NCBI GenBank assembly: GCA_964609085.1
Contig: CAZSRZ010000003.1
Span: forward strand, 1 to 64,000
Direction of reading: 5' to 3'
DNA: 64,000 bases
Source: JANPLG01 sp964609085
GTDB taxonomy: Bacteria > Armatimonadota > SYMT01
Each line of letters opens with the position of its first letter. Within the stretch, counting starts at the first letter, position 1. Shown here one piece after another: positions 42,857-51,705 of the stretch. The translations under genes were made by a program, and so were the position numbers. The notes beneath the pieces were generated by a model that had not been told where the DNA came from, ran no database searches, and saw only the letters and a list, made by a program, of their open reading frames with translations.

Positions 42857-43714
42857 TTAGGCGGACTCCCAGCCGTCCAGACCGAAATGGTCTGCATAGG
42901 CGCACGCGGTGGCGCAGACGCCCAGCGGAACGGTGAACAGGATGCCCACACAGCAGGCAATGACGCCGATGCTGGCAATCAACTGGATGACCAGGCTGAA
43001 AACGGCCCACATCACCCAGTTTCGGCGGAAGATGCCCCAGCTCACTCGTAGGGTTTCGGCGGGATCCGCATTCCGGGCGGCGATGTGCGGCAGAGACAGA
43101 AGCGTGAGCCCACCCACGAACAGGCTCAGCGCCGTGCTCACCACAAAGTCCCAGACGCTGGCAAGCAGCATGATCCCGATTGCCCCCGGATCCGAACTAC
43201 TCGACATCGATAGGCGCACGATGATGGAAGGGATCTGGAGAATGAGGCTGGCGACGAACGTTGCAAACCCCGCGGCGATGGACCAGATCAGCGCATGGAG
43301 GAACCGGCGAAAGCCGTCCGTCACCCCACCACCCTCAATCCGTCCCCCCGTCATCTGGCGGAAGGCCAACATGTAGAGGCCGCACGTCATTGCCGGCCCT
43401 CCCAACCCACAGGTGACCAGTGTGAGCGCGATAGTGATCAGCGTGGCCACCACCCAGGCACCGAGATTGGCATTGACCATGCTCCACCCGCGCGAGATCC
43501 AGCCGCCGATGTCGACGGTGTTGGTGCCCGCTAGCCTCCCAGTCGTGCCCGGCGTGGTGGACGCCTGCAACTCGAAAAGCTTCTGATCGCGGCACGGACC
43601 GCAGTAGCGCTGCCCGAGGAATTCGACCAGGCAGTTATCGCAATAGGGACGCTGGCACCGATTGCAGTTTCCCGCGGCATCGAGATCCGGGTGGGTGAGG
43701 CATCGCTCGATCAT
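42857..43714 (-). CDS. B-box zinc-finger protein with polytopic DUF975-like membrane domain
   Basis: A 285-residue protein: an N-terminal finger (CLTHPD..CNRCQRPYCDNCL..RYCGPC, residues ~4-40), a linker, then about six helices (from IGGWISRGWSMVNANLGAWVVA). The membrane region resembles the glycerophosphodiester-phosphodiesterase membrane-domain/DUF975 type (LRVSWGIFRRNWVMWAVF...). ATG 43714 is chosen because GGGAG precedes it and the longer GTG start overlaps that site. It follows rnj by 25 bp on the same strand and may be co-transcribed with it. Function unknown. Confidence 0.72.
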   Translation of the reverse strand: MIERCLTHPDLDAAGNCNRCQRPYCDNCLVEFLGQRYCGPCRDQKLFELQASTTPGTTGRLAGTNTVDIGGWISRGWSMVNANLGAWVVATLITIALTLVTCGLGGPAMTCGLYMLAFRQMTGGRIEGGGVTDGFRRFLHALIWSIAAGFATFVASLILQIPSIIVRLSMSSSSDPGAIGIMLLASVWDFVVSTALSLFVGGLTLLSLPHIAARNADPAETLRVSWGIFRRNWVMWAVFSLVIQLIASIGVIACCVGILFTVPLGVCATACAYADHFGLDGWESA

Positions 43715-43739
43715 AAACCGGGCTCCCACGATCGGGGGA

Positions 43740-45461
43740 TCACGTCTCCATGATCACGGGCACGACGATCGGCCTCCTCCCCGTCCGCTGCTGAAGAAGT
43801 TTGTTGACGACGCGCCGCAAGTCCTGCCGGACCCCCGACCAATCGAGCCCTGCCTCGGCCGGCAACTCAGAGAACACCTGCTGCACGCGGACCCTCACCT
43901 CTGCGTCGATGGATTCTTCCTCGGTGGTCAGGATGGCGCCGCGGGAGATGCAGTCGGGCCCTGCCAGGAGTTCCCCGGTTTCCGCGTCGACGGTGCAGAC
44001 AACGACAAAGATACCGTCCTGCGAGAGGTGCCACCGGTCGCGGAGCACCACGTCCTCGAGGTCGCTGACACCGCTGCCGTCCACGATCACCACGCCGGCC
44101 TGGACGTGACCGGTCACTTCTGCCCCCTCGGCATTTACCTCCAGCACGTCCCCGTTCTCCAGAGCGATCACGCGGCGGCCCATGGTCTGCGCCATGCGTC
44201 GCCAGAGTTCCTGGTGGCGGTACTCCCCGTGGACCGGGACGATCACGCCGGGTCGCGTGAGGCTGACCATTACCTTCAGCTCTTCCTGGTTGGCGTGACC
44301 GGAGACATGGATCCGCGGATTCATCGCCGAGTGGATGACATTGGCACCGTGCCGGAAGAGATGGTTGATCACTCGCCAAACGGTGTCCTCATTGCCCGGA
44401 ATCGGCGTGGATGAGAACACCACCGTGTCGCCGGCCTCGATTTTGACCTGACGGTGATCATTCATCGCCATGCGACTGAGGGCAGCCAGTGGCTCCCCCT
44501 GGCTTCCCGTGGTCAGAATCGTCAGCTCCTGCGGGGGATGCATTTCGATATCGTCGAGACGGATCACGGTGCCGTCAGCGACGGTGATATACCCCAGGTC
44601 GCGGGCCACCTCGAAATTGGCTTGCATGCTGCGGCCGGCGAGGGCAACCTTTCGTCCGAATTTGCAGGACACGTCGATGACCTGCTGCACTCGCCAGATG
44701 TTGGAGGCGAAGGTCGCCACCAGCACCCGCCCGGGGGCTTCGCGGAAGACCCCCGCAAGGGCATCAGCCACCACCTGCTCGGAAAGGACGTAGCCCGGCT
44801 TGTCGACATTCGTTGAGTCGGTGACCACGGCCATCAACCCCTCGGCGCCGGCACGGGCAAGAGCACTCAGGTCCGCCGGAAGCCCATCAACGGGGGTCTG
44901 GTCGAACTTGAAGTCACTGGTGTGCAGGATGTTGCCCAGCGGCGTGCGCAGAACCAGGCTCACGGTGTCCGGCACGCTGTGGTTCATGTGCACGAACTCG
45001 ACTTCGAAGTCGCCGATCTGCACTCGATCGCCTGCCTCCGCGAGATGCCAGTCGGTATCTGCCCAAAGGCCATGCTCGTGCAATTTGCGACGGATGAGGC
45101 CCAGTGTGAAGCGGGTCGCCCAGATGGGCACCGGTAGGTCTCGCAGGACAAACGGCAGCCCACCGATGTGATCTTCGTGAGCGTGAGTAAGCACGAAGCC
45201 CAGCACCTTGTCGCGGTTCTCCCGCAGGAACGTGACGTCGGGGATCAGGAGATCCACTCCGAGTTGCTGTGAGTCGGGGAACTTGACGCCGCAGTCAACA
45301 ACCAGAATCTGGTCGCCGCACTGATAGGCGGTCATGTTCTTCCCAATCTCGGTCGCCCCTCCGAGCGGAATGATCTTGATGGCGTCGGCCCGGGTGGCCT
45401 CCGGAGTGGAAGAGCGAGGTTCCTTGACCGGTTTGGCGGCTGCTGACGGGCGCTTAGGCAT
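43740..45461 (-). CDS. rnj: Ribonuclease J
   Basis: A 573-residue metallo-beta-lactamase/beta-CASP ribonuclease with endo- and 5'-3' exonuclease activity in mRNA decay and rRNA processing. Metal motifs are HAHEDHIGG (about 93-101) with upstream IPLGGATEIGKNM and VDCG, and the beta-CASP signatures TTGSQGEPLAALSRM, HVSGHANQEELK and PVHGEYRH. It overlaps dapA by 8 bp. An rnj gene after dapA matches the Bacillus order dapA-ymfA. Its presence goes with Terrabacteria-type RNA decay, complementing the PNPase encoded 7.6 kb away. Confidence 0.95.
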   Translation of the reverse strand: MPKRPSAAAKPVKEPRSSTPEATRADAIKIIPLGGATEIGKNMTAYQCGDQILVVDCGVKFPDSQQLGVDLLIPDVTFLRENRDKVLGFVLTHAHEDHIGGLPFVLRDLPVPIWATRFTLGLIRRKLHEHGLWADTDWHLAEAGDRVQIGDFEVEFVHMNHSVPDTVSLVLRTPLGNILHTSDFKFDQTPVDGLPADLSALARAGAEGLMAVVTDSTNVDKPGYVLSEQVVADALAGVFREAPGRVLVATFASNIWRVQQVIDVSCKFGRKVALAGRSMQANFEVARDLGYITVADGTVIRLDDIEMHPPQELTILTTGSQGEPLAALSRMAMNDHRQVKIEAGDTVVFSSTPIPGNEDTVWRVINHLFRHGANVIHSAMNPRIHVSGHANQEELKVMVSLTRPGVIVPVHGEYRHQELWRRMAQTMGRRVIALENGDVLEVNAEGAEVTGHVQAGVVIVDGSGVSDLEDVVLRDRWHLSQDGIFVVVCTVDAETGELLAGPDCISRGAILTTEEESIDAEVRVRVQQVFSELPAEAGLDWSGVRQDLRRVVNKLLQQRTGRRPIVVPVIMET

Positions 45462-46344
45462 ATGGGGGTATTTTCTGAGACGCGAAGGCCTCGGTGAGGA
45501 TGGTCAACACCCGCTCGTCCGCGTCGACCATCGGCAGACGCACCCCGCCGACGGGGATGCCGATCATCTTCACGGCAGCCTTAATGGGGATCGGGTTCGT
45601 GGAGCAGAAGCAGGCGTCGAAGAAGGGCAGCAGTTGGCCGTGGAGACGGGCGGCCTCGGATGCTCGGCCGGCCAGATGGTGATCGATCATCTCGCGGATC
45701 CGCGTACCGACGATATGCCCGGCGACGCTAACCACGCCGTGGGCGCCGACGCTGAGCAGTGGGAGCGTGAGGCTGTCGTCGCCGCTATAGACCCGGAAGC
45801 CTGCGGGCGCACGGCGGATGATGTGCGTGGCCTGCTCCGTCTTCCCGGACGCTTCTTTGATCGCGACGATGTTGGGGATCTCTGCCAGTCGCAGCGTGGT
45901 CTCCGCTTCCATGTTCCTGGGCGAGCGGCTCGGCACGTTGTAGAGCATCATCGGCAGGTGCGTGGACTCCGCGATGGCCCGGAAGTGGGCGTAGAGCCCC
46001 TCCTGCGGCGGATTGTTGTAATAGGGAACAACGCACATGATACCGTCTACCCCTATCGCCTCCGCCGCACGCGTGAGCTCGATCGATTCTCGCGTACAGT
46101 AATTGCCGGTCCCGGCGATGACGACGGCGCGGCTGCCCACAGCCTCCCGGACGGTCCTGAAGAGCGTCAGCTTCTCCGAGTGGGTTAACGTCGGAGACTC
46201 TCCGGTGGTGCCGGCGACGACGATGCCGTCGTTTCCATTCTCGATCAGGTGGACGGCCAGCGCCGCCGCCACTTCCGCGTTCAGTTCACCCTCGGCATCA
46301 AAGGGGGTGACCATCGCCGTCAACACACGGCCGAAATCCATCAT
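45454..46344 (-). CDS. dapA: 4-hydroxy-tetrahydrodipicolinate synthase
   Basis: Condenses pyruvate with aspartate semialdehyde, the first step of the diaminopimelate/lysine branch. The 296-residue TIM barrel has the substrate-binding GTTGESPTLTHSE, the tyrosine in VVPYYNNPPQEGLY and the Schiff-base lysine in IVAIKEASGK. GGGAG precedes the start. It lies between asd and rnj on the same strand; asd makes its substrate, so the pair is a pathway operon. Length and motifs are normal. Confidence 0.96.
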   Translation of the reverse strand: MMDFGRVLTAMVTPFDAEGELNAEVAAALAVHLIENGNDGIVVAGTTGESPTLTHSEKLTLFRTVREAVGSRAVVIAGTGNYCTRESIELTRAAEAIGVDGIMCVVPYYNNPPQEGLYAHFRAIAESTHLPMMLYNVPSRSPRNMEAETTLRLAEIPNIVAIKEASGKTEQATHIIRRAPAGFRVYSGDDSLTLPLLSVGAHGVVSVAGHIVGTRIREMIDHHLAGRASEAARLHGQLLPFFDACFCSTNPIPIKAAVKMIGIPVGGVRLPMVDADERVLTILTEAFASQKIPPYA

Positions 46345-46372
46345 CGTTCTCCCGTCAGGGTTGAAGCCCCGG

Positions 46373-47428
46373 TCAACCTCGCCTCACGCAACCGCGGCGC
46401 ACCAACTCCTCGGCGATTTGCACCGCGTTGAGCGCGGCGCCTTTGCGCAGGTTGTCCGCCACCACCCACATCATCAGCCCCTCCGGCACATTGGGGTCTT
46501 TCCGCAGCCGGCCCACCAGCGTCTCCGACCCCCCCGCAGCGTCCATCGGCGTGGGGCACGAACGCGCGAACGGGTCCCGCTCCGTAGGCACTGGATCGTC
46601 GACCAGGCGCAATCCCGGTGCGCCGGAGAGCGCGGCGCGGACGGCATCCAGCTCCAGCGGATGGGCTGTTTCCAGGTAGATGCTCTCACAGTGACCCACG
46701 CTCACGGGAACGCGCACGGCGGTGGGGGAGATCCGGATCGTGTCGTCGTGCATGATCTTGTGTGTCTCTACCACCATCTTCCACTCTTCATCCTGAAAGC
46801 CGTTCTCGCGGAACCGCCAGCATCCGGCGAGCACGTTCATCGCCAGTTGCCCGGGGATGTGGACGAACGGCGGCATTTTGCTGCCTGTCGCGGCCGCGCG
46901 CACCTGCGCGGCGAGTTCCTCCACCGCGGGAGCGCCCGCGCCTGACACCGCCTGGTAGGTGCTCACAATCACACGCCGGATGGGGGCGAGGTCGTGGATC
47001 GGCTTGAGTGCGTGCACCATCTGGATGGTGGAGCAGTTTGGGTTGGCGATGATTCCCCGATGCCACTCAACATCGGCACCGTTCACCTCCGGGACCACGA
47101 GAGGGACCGTCGGGTCCATTCGGAAGTCGGAGCCGTTGTCGATGACGACGGCTCCCCGCCGGACGGCCTCTGCGCCGAAGGTAACGGCGGCTCCTTTCTC
47201 CCCCTCGGTGCCCGCAAAGAGAGCAATCTCCACGCCGTCAAAGGCGTCGGGGGTCGTCGCCCGCACACGGTACGTCATTCCGTCGATCGCCATGGTGCGG
47301 TCTGAGCGTGCCAGGATCCGCAACTCGCGCACGGGGAATCGGCGCTCGCGCAGTATTCGGACCATCTCGACGCCGACAGCGCCGGCGCCGACCACCGCGA
47401 CAATCCAGCCCTCACTCTCCACAGCCAT
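46373..47428 (-). CDS. asd: Aspartate-semialdehyde dehydrogenase
   Basis: Reduces aspartyl phosphate to aspartate semialdehyde with NADPH, feeding diaminopimelate, lysine, threonine and methionine synthesis. The 351-residue protein has the NADP-binding VAVVGAGAVGVEMVRIL and the active-site cysteine in IIANPNCSTIQMVHAL. The start MAVESEGW at 47428 has AGGAG six bases upstream; the longer open frame is rejected. It is 28 bp before dapA. A structured leader lies upstream. Confidence 0.95.
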   Translation of the reverse strand: MAVESEGWIVAVVGAGAVGVEMVRILRERRFPVRELRILARSDRTMAIDGMTYRVRATTPDAFDGVEIALFAGTEGEKGAAVTFGAEAVRRGAVVIDNGSDFRMDPTVPLVVPEVNGADVEWHRGIIANPNCSTIQMVHALKPIHDLAPIRRVIVSTYQAVSGAGAPAVEELAAQVRAAATGSKMPPFVHIPGQLAMNVLAGCWRFRENGFQDEEWKMVVETHKIMHDDTIRISPTAVRVPVSVGHCESIYLETAHPLELDAVRAALSGAPGLRLVDDPVPTERDPFARSCPTPMDAAGGSETLVGRLRKDPNVPEGLMMWVVADNLRKGAALNAVQIAEELVRRGCVRRG

Positions 47429-47758
47429 GTTCACTCCTCGAATCTTCCCAAACCATGGCACCGGTGCCGTCGGGGCGTGCCTGACGAGGGCACGCCTGAT
47501 CGAACTCGTGAGCAGGCAACGGCGGTTGAGGCGGTGGCCCGGATCCAGGAAGGCGCCCGGACCTGGCCGGGCGACCGGGCGCATCGGTCACGCCCGGTGC
47601 CAACACTGCAGCGCCGCTGCCGCAGCAACGGGAGGGTCAGGCCTTCCGGCAGCGAACGGGGAGCGACATCGCTCTCACCGATCGCGTGGTCTCCGTCGAA
47701 TTCACGTCTGGGGGATCCCTCAGGGCCGGGCCAGTGTGGCCCGAGTGAGGCCAGTCTA
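47429..47758 (-). promoter_or_regulatory. Structured leader region upstream of asd
   Basis: This 330-bp stretch holds no supportable gene. Reading the asd strand, just upstream of the start are a perfect 12-bp palindrome GGCACCGGTGCC (47457-47468) and an 8-bp hairpin (GGCGTGCC...GGCACGCC, 47474-47496). I looked for a T-box or lysine riboswitch and did not find their diagnostic sequences. It may contain a promoter and an operator or attenuator for lysine-pathway control. Confidence 0.35.
47727..47743. terminator. Short GC hairpin after the fucosidase gene
   Basis: CGGGCCA-GTG-TGGCCCG, a perfect 7-bp stem with three-base loop, ends 16 bp after the fucosidase stop. There is no T-run. It could end the fucosidase transcript before asd. 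Confidence 0.4.
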
Positions 47759-49174
47759 TCACTTCGTCGATCGTGTCTCCAGCACCACGACTGTTGCCGC
47801 CGCGTCGGGTGCGGCGGACGGCAGGGAAAGCGTGACGCCCATGCCCTGCCGCGCGACGCTTACCTTTCCGGCTTTGGTGCCCGACAGTAACCGGGCAGAG
47901 CGGACCTCACGGCCCGGCAGCGCCGGTACGGCCAGCTTCCCATCGCGCGGCCAATCGAAGACGTGCAGGTAGACCCTGGCTCCGCGTTGGGTGGCTCGTC
48001 CCCAGGCCAACGGCGCGCTGAATGGGCTGGCGTGCGTGCCGTAGATCGCCTCCCCGTTGGCCTGCGTCCAGAGTCCGACGGCATGCAGCCGCTCCACGCT
48101 CGCCGCTGGGATCAGCCCCTCAGAGGTCGGCCCCACGTTGAGGAGGAAGTTGCCGCCCTTGCTCGCCGTATCGCAGAGGTTTCGGATCAGTGTTGTGGCG
48201 GACTTCCAATTGTGATCTGTGGACTTGTACCCCCACGTGTCGTTCATCGTCATGCACGACTCCCAATCGACGCCGGGGATGCCGGTCGGCGGGATCTGCT
48301 GCTCCGGCGTGCCGAAGTCGCCGGCGTAGGAGTCATCCCGACTGAGCCCTTCCATCCCCTTGCGCCCCTTGCCCACGCGGTTGTTGACGATGAGCGAGGG
48401 CTTGCGGGTCCTGAGCCAGTTGTAGAGGTGCTTGCCGTCGGCCTCGGTCCACCAGTCCACCCACTCTCCGTCGAACCAGAGCACTTCGGGATCGCACGAG
48501 TCGAGCAACTCTCCCAGTTGCGCCTTCAGGTAGGCCATGTAGTCGTCCTTGCGGCCCGGCTTCATCGCATTGGAGGCGAGGGCCTGATGTGGGTTACCCG
48601 CCTTCGGATTTGGCATCTGCGAGGGGTGGTGCCAGTCGAGGATGGAGTAGTAGGTGCAGAACCGAATGCCTTCCTGCCGACAGGCACGGGAGAGTTGCGC
48701 GAGGATGTCCCGCTTGTAAGGCGTGGCGTCCACCACATCCCAATAGCTCACCTTGCTGTCGAAGAGGGCGAAGCCGTCGTGGTGCTTGCTGGTGATGACC
48801 ACGTACTTCATCCCCGCCTGCTTCATGATCCGCGCCCACTCTCGGGCGTCGAACTTCACGGGGTTGAACTGGGGTGGGAACCGGGCGTACTCGTCTCGAG
48901 GGATGCCGGCCGAGGCCTGGATCCACTCGCCGATGCCCTCGATGGGCTTCCCCTTGTAGACGCCGGCAGGCACGGAGTAGACGCCCCAGTGGATGAACAT
49001 CCCGAACCGGGCCTCGCGCCACCACTTCATCCGTTCGTCGCGGCGCTCGCGGCTCTCTACCAGGAAATCACGCACCAACGCCTCCTGCGCGTCGGCAGGC
49101 GCGAGCGGGATCGCAGAGATCAACGGTAACGCGGGGACAGCCCCCAGTAGGGATCGGCGGGTGATACGAGACAT
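47759..49174 (-). CDS. Exported alpha-L-fucosidase (GH29)
   Basis: A 471-residue glycoside hydrolase family 29 enzyme that cleaves terminal alpha-L-fucose. The N-terminus MSRITRRSLLGAV is a Tat-type signal, so it works in the periplasm or outside. The barrel has RFGMFIHWGVYSVP, YVVITSKHHDGFALFDS and LWFDGEWVDWW, where the Asp of WFDG is the nucleophile in this family, then GGNFLLNVGPTSEG. A C-terminal beta-sandwich follows. It starts at 49174 with AAGGAAA upstream. It is set between asd and the S10 peptidase, interrupting an otherwise Firmicutes-like dap block. Confidence 0.92.
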   Translation of the reverse strand: MSRITRRSLLGAVPALPLISAIPLAPADAQEALVRDFLVESRERRDERMKWWREARFGMFIHWGVYSVPAGVYKGKPIEGIGEWIQASAGIPRDEYARFPPQFNPVKFDAREWARIMKQAGMKYVVITSKHHDGFALFDSKVSYWDVVDATPYKRDILAQLSRACRQEGIRFCTYYSILDWHHPSQMPNPKAGNPHQALASNAMKPGRKDDYMAYLKAQLGELLDSCDPEVLWFDGEWVDWWTEADGKHLYNWLRTRKPSLIVNNRVGKGRKGMEGLSRDDSYAGDFGTPEQQIPPTGIPGVDWESCMTMNDTWGYKSTDHNWKSATTLIRNLCDTASKGGNFLLNVGPTSEGLIPAASVERLHAVGLWTQANGEAIYGTHASPFSAPLAWGRATQRGARVYLHVFDWPRDGKLAVPALPGREVRSARLLSGTKAGKVSVARQGMGVTLSLPSAAPDAAATVVVLETRSTK

Positions 49175-49356
49175 CGCTGTTTCCTTGCCCCGAGACGCGC
49201 GCACGGCATCTCGGGTAAGAGCGTGTATCACGAACCGGCGGGGCGTATCACCTCGCATGTCCACCGGTGGTCCGGCTGCCCTGGGCTGCCGTGCCCCGTT
49301 CGCATCGGTTCGCGGACGGATACACTTATTGCCGGGCGAGTGGGGGGTGAGAGCAG

Positions 49357-50823
49357 ATGGCTGAAACTGAAGCGAAGGTGGGCGGAGCCGAAGAAGAGCG
49401 CATCCCGCTGGATGTGGATCGGGAGCCCGTGGAGACGGAACACGAGGTACGGATCCGCGGCGAACTCGTCCGCTACACGGCACGAGCCGGCATGCTGCCG
49501 CTACGGACAGAGACCGGTGAGGTGGAAGCGGGCGTCTTCTTTGTCAGCTACACGCGCGCTGATGCCGGGCCGGAGCGTCCCCTCATCTTTACCTTCAACG
49601 GTGGGCCTGGATCCTCGTCCGTGTGGCTGCATCTCGGGTGCGTCGGGCCGCGCCGAGTCGCGCTGATGCCGGATGGTTCGCTTCCCCCTGCGCCCTATTC
49701 ACTCGTGGAGAACCCGGAAACCTGGCTAGAGCACGCTGACCTCGTGTTTATCGATCCGGTCGGCACAGGGTACAGCCGTCCCGCAAAGCCCTCGCTCGCG
49801 GCCAAGTTCTGGGGGCTGAAAGGCGACATTGAGTCGGTAGGGGAGTTCATTCGGCTCTATCTCACTCGCTACGAACGGTGGACCTCCCCCCTCTACCTGG
49901 CGGGCGAGAGTTACGGCACCACGCGCGCCGCCGGGCTGGCCGGTCACCTGATTGACCAGGGCATTGCCTTCAACGGCATCGTGCTTGTTTCCAGCATCCT
50001 CAATTTCCAAACCGCCCGTTTTGTGCCGGGCAACGATCTGCCGTATGTGCTCTTCCTGCCCACCTACACGGCGACCGCTCACTATCACGGGAGGCTGTCG
50101 CCGGAGCTCAGCGCCGACCTGCCGGCGACGCTCCGCGAAGTCGAGGCGTGGGCGGCCACCGACTACACCCTGGCCTTGCAGTGCGGCACCGCGCTGAGTG
50201 GACGCGAGCGTTCTCGCGTCGCTTCCAGGCTGGCGCGTTATACGGGCTTGCGGAGGCAGTACGTCGAGCAGGCCGATCTCCGCATCCAGATCCACCACTT
50301 CTGTAAGGAGTTGCTCCGCGAGAGCGGTCGCACTGTCGGGCGCCTCGACAGCCGTCTGACGGGCCGGGACTCCAGCGGCGTCTCCGCCACTCCGGACTTC
50401 GACCCCAGCATGGCCGCCATCCGGCCACCCTACACCGCCATGCTGAACGACTATCTTCGACGTCAACTCGGCTACCAGACCGACGTCCCGTACCACATCC
50501 TGGGTGGGGACCGAAAGCTATGGGAGCTGTGGGACTGGGGTTCGGCCGGGCAGGGGCACCCCGATACGAGTGAGGCGCTGCGGACAGCCTTTCTGAAGAA
50601 TCCGCACATGCGGCTTTTCATCGCCAGCGGCCATTACGATCTGGCAACGCCGTACTTTGCCACGCAGTACACGCTGTCGCATATGGGGCTCGCGCCGGAG
50701 TTGGATGCCCAGATCACCTCCCACGAGTACGCCGCGGGGCACATGATGTACATCCACGAAGAGTCCCTGCGCAAGCTGAAGCGGGACGTGGATGCTTTCC
50801 TGGCCCCCGCCGGGTCGGGCTGA
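49357..50823 (+). CDS. Serine carboxypeptidase-like protein, peptidase family S10
   Basis: A 488-residue alpha/beta-hydrolase of family S10. The oxyanion region is FTFNGGPGSSSVWLHLG, the nucleophile Ser185 sits in LAGESYGTTRAAGL, the Asp is in FIASGHYDLATP and the His in HEYAAGHMMYIH. No signal peptide is visible, as the first residues are charged, so bacterial members like this may be cytoplasmic. It is divergent from the fucosidase and points towards dapB, so it is not in the dap operon. S10 enzymes prefer acidic pH and remove C-terminal residues from peptides. Confidence 0.9.
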   Translation: MAETEAKVGGAEEERIPLDVDREPVETEHEVRIRGELVRYTARAGMLPLRTETGEVEAGVFFVSYTRADAGPERPLIFTFNGGPGSSSVWLHLGCVGPRRVALMPDGSLPPAPYSLVENPETWLEHADLVFIDPVGTGYSRPAKPSLAAKFWGLKGDIESVGEFIRLYLTRYERWTSPLYLAGESYGTTRAAGLAGHLIDQGIAFNGIVLVSSILNFQTARFVPGNDLPYVLFLPTYTATAHYHGRLSPELSADLPATLREVEAWAATDYTLALQCGTALSGRERSRVASRLARYTGLRRQYVEQADLRIQIHHFCKELLRESGRTVGRLDSRLTGRDSSGVSATPDFDPSMAAIRPPYTAMLNDYLRRQLGYQTDVPYHILGGDRKLWELWDWGSAGQGHPDTSEALRTAFLKNPHMRLFIASGHYDLATPYFATQYTLSHMGLAPELDAQITSHEYAAGHMMYIHEESLRKLKRDVDAFLAPAGSG

Positions 50824-50887
50824 CTTTCCGCCGGTAAGCTGCCGGGCTCGCGGAGGAGCGACGATAGCGCCCTGTCGGTCGTGCTCC

Positions 50888-51691
50888 CTACAGCTCCAGC
50901 AGGTGTTCGAGCCCCACCACCAGGCCGGCTAACCCGCGGACCCTGACGCACGCCAGCAGGACTCCCGGCATGAAGCTGGTACGGTCGATGCTGTCGTGAC
51001 GGATGGTCAGCGTCTGACCCAGGCCGCCGAAGATGCACTCCTGATGGGCCACGTAGCCGGGCAGCCGCACGCTGTGCACGCGCACCCCGTCAACCTCCCC
51101 CCCACGCGAGCCCTCCACGCGGACATCCTCGCTGATGGGGCGATGGGCTGTGGACACTCCGCGGGCTTCTCGGATCAACTCCAGCGTCCGCATGGCCGTC
51201 CCGCTCGGGGCGTCGATCTTGCGCTCGTGGTGCATTTCGATGATCTCCACATCCGGCATGTAGCGGGCGGCCTGCCGGGCGAAGAGCATCATCAACACGG
51301 CACCGATAGCGAAGTTCGGCGCCATGAATGCACCGATCCCCGCCGACTTCGCCGCAGCGTCGATCTCGCCTACCTGGTCCCCCGTGAGGCCGGTCGTCCC
51401 AATGACGGGCGAGGTGCCGGAGGAGATGGCGGTGAGCGCGTTGGCGTGGGCGACCGACCCGCGGGTGAAGTCGACCAGCACCTCCGCACCGGACTCGAGC
51501 AGCGCCGCGCCGAGATCGGAGCGGACAGGGACGCCAGCGCAGCCCATCCCCGCCAGCTCGCCCGCGTCGATCCCCAGTGAGGCGATGTCGACGGCAGCCG
51601 CCAACTCCGTACGCGGATCTTCGAGCACGGCGCGGAGGACGCTCCGCCCCATTCGGCCGGCAGCGCCGGTGACGGCTACGCGTACGGTCAT
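50888..51691 (-). CDS. dapB: 4-hydroxy-tetrahydrodipicolinate reductase
   Basis: Reduces the DapA product with NAD(P)H. The 267-residue protein has the Rossmann motif VAVTGAAGRMGRSVLRAV, the active-site EMHHERKIDAPSGTAM with the catalytic His pair, and the C-terminal domain GGLGQTLTIRHDSIDRTSFMPG. AGGAGGAG precedes the ATG. It follows the M16 peptidase gene by 14 bp and is likely co-transcribed. Together with asd and dapA it covers the early diaminopimelate pathway needed for peptidoglycan and lysine. Confidence 0.95.
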   Translation of the reverse strand: MTVRVAVTGAAGRMGRSVLRAVLEDPRTELAAAVDIASLGIDAGELAGMGCAGVPVRSDLGAALLESGAEVLVDFTRGSVAHANALTAISSGTSPVIGTTGLTGDQVGEIDAAAKSAGIGAFMAPNFAIGAVLMMLFARQAARYMPDVEIIEMHHERKIDAPSGTAMRTLELIREARGVSTAHRPISEDVRVEGSRGGEVDGVRVHSVRLPGYVAHQECIFGGLGQTLTIRHDSIDRTSFMPGVLLACVRVRGLAGLVVGLEHLLEL

Positions 51692-51705
51692 TGCCGGGCT
51701 CCTCC

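Noticed and set aside
47429..47758. T-box or lysine riboswitch before asd
   Set aside because: No T-box AGGGTGG..ACCGCG sequence with upstream specifier loop and no lysine-riboswitch core could be read; kept only as an unspecified structured leader.
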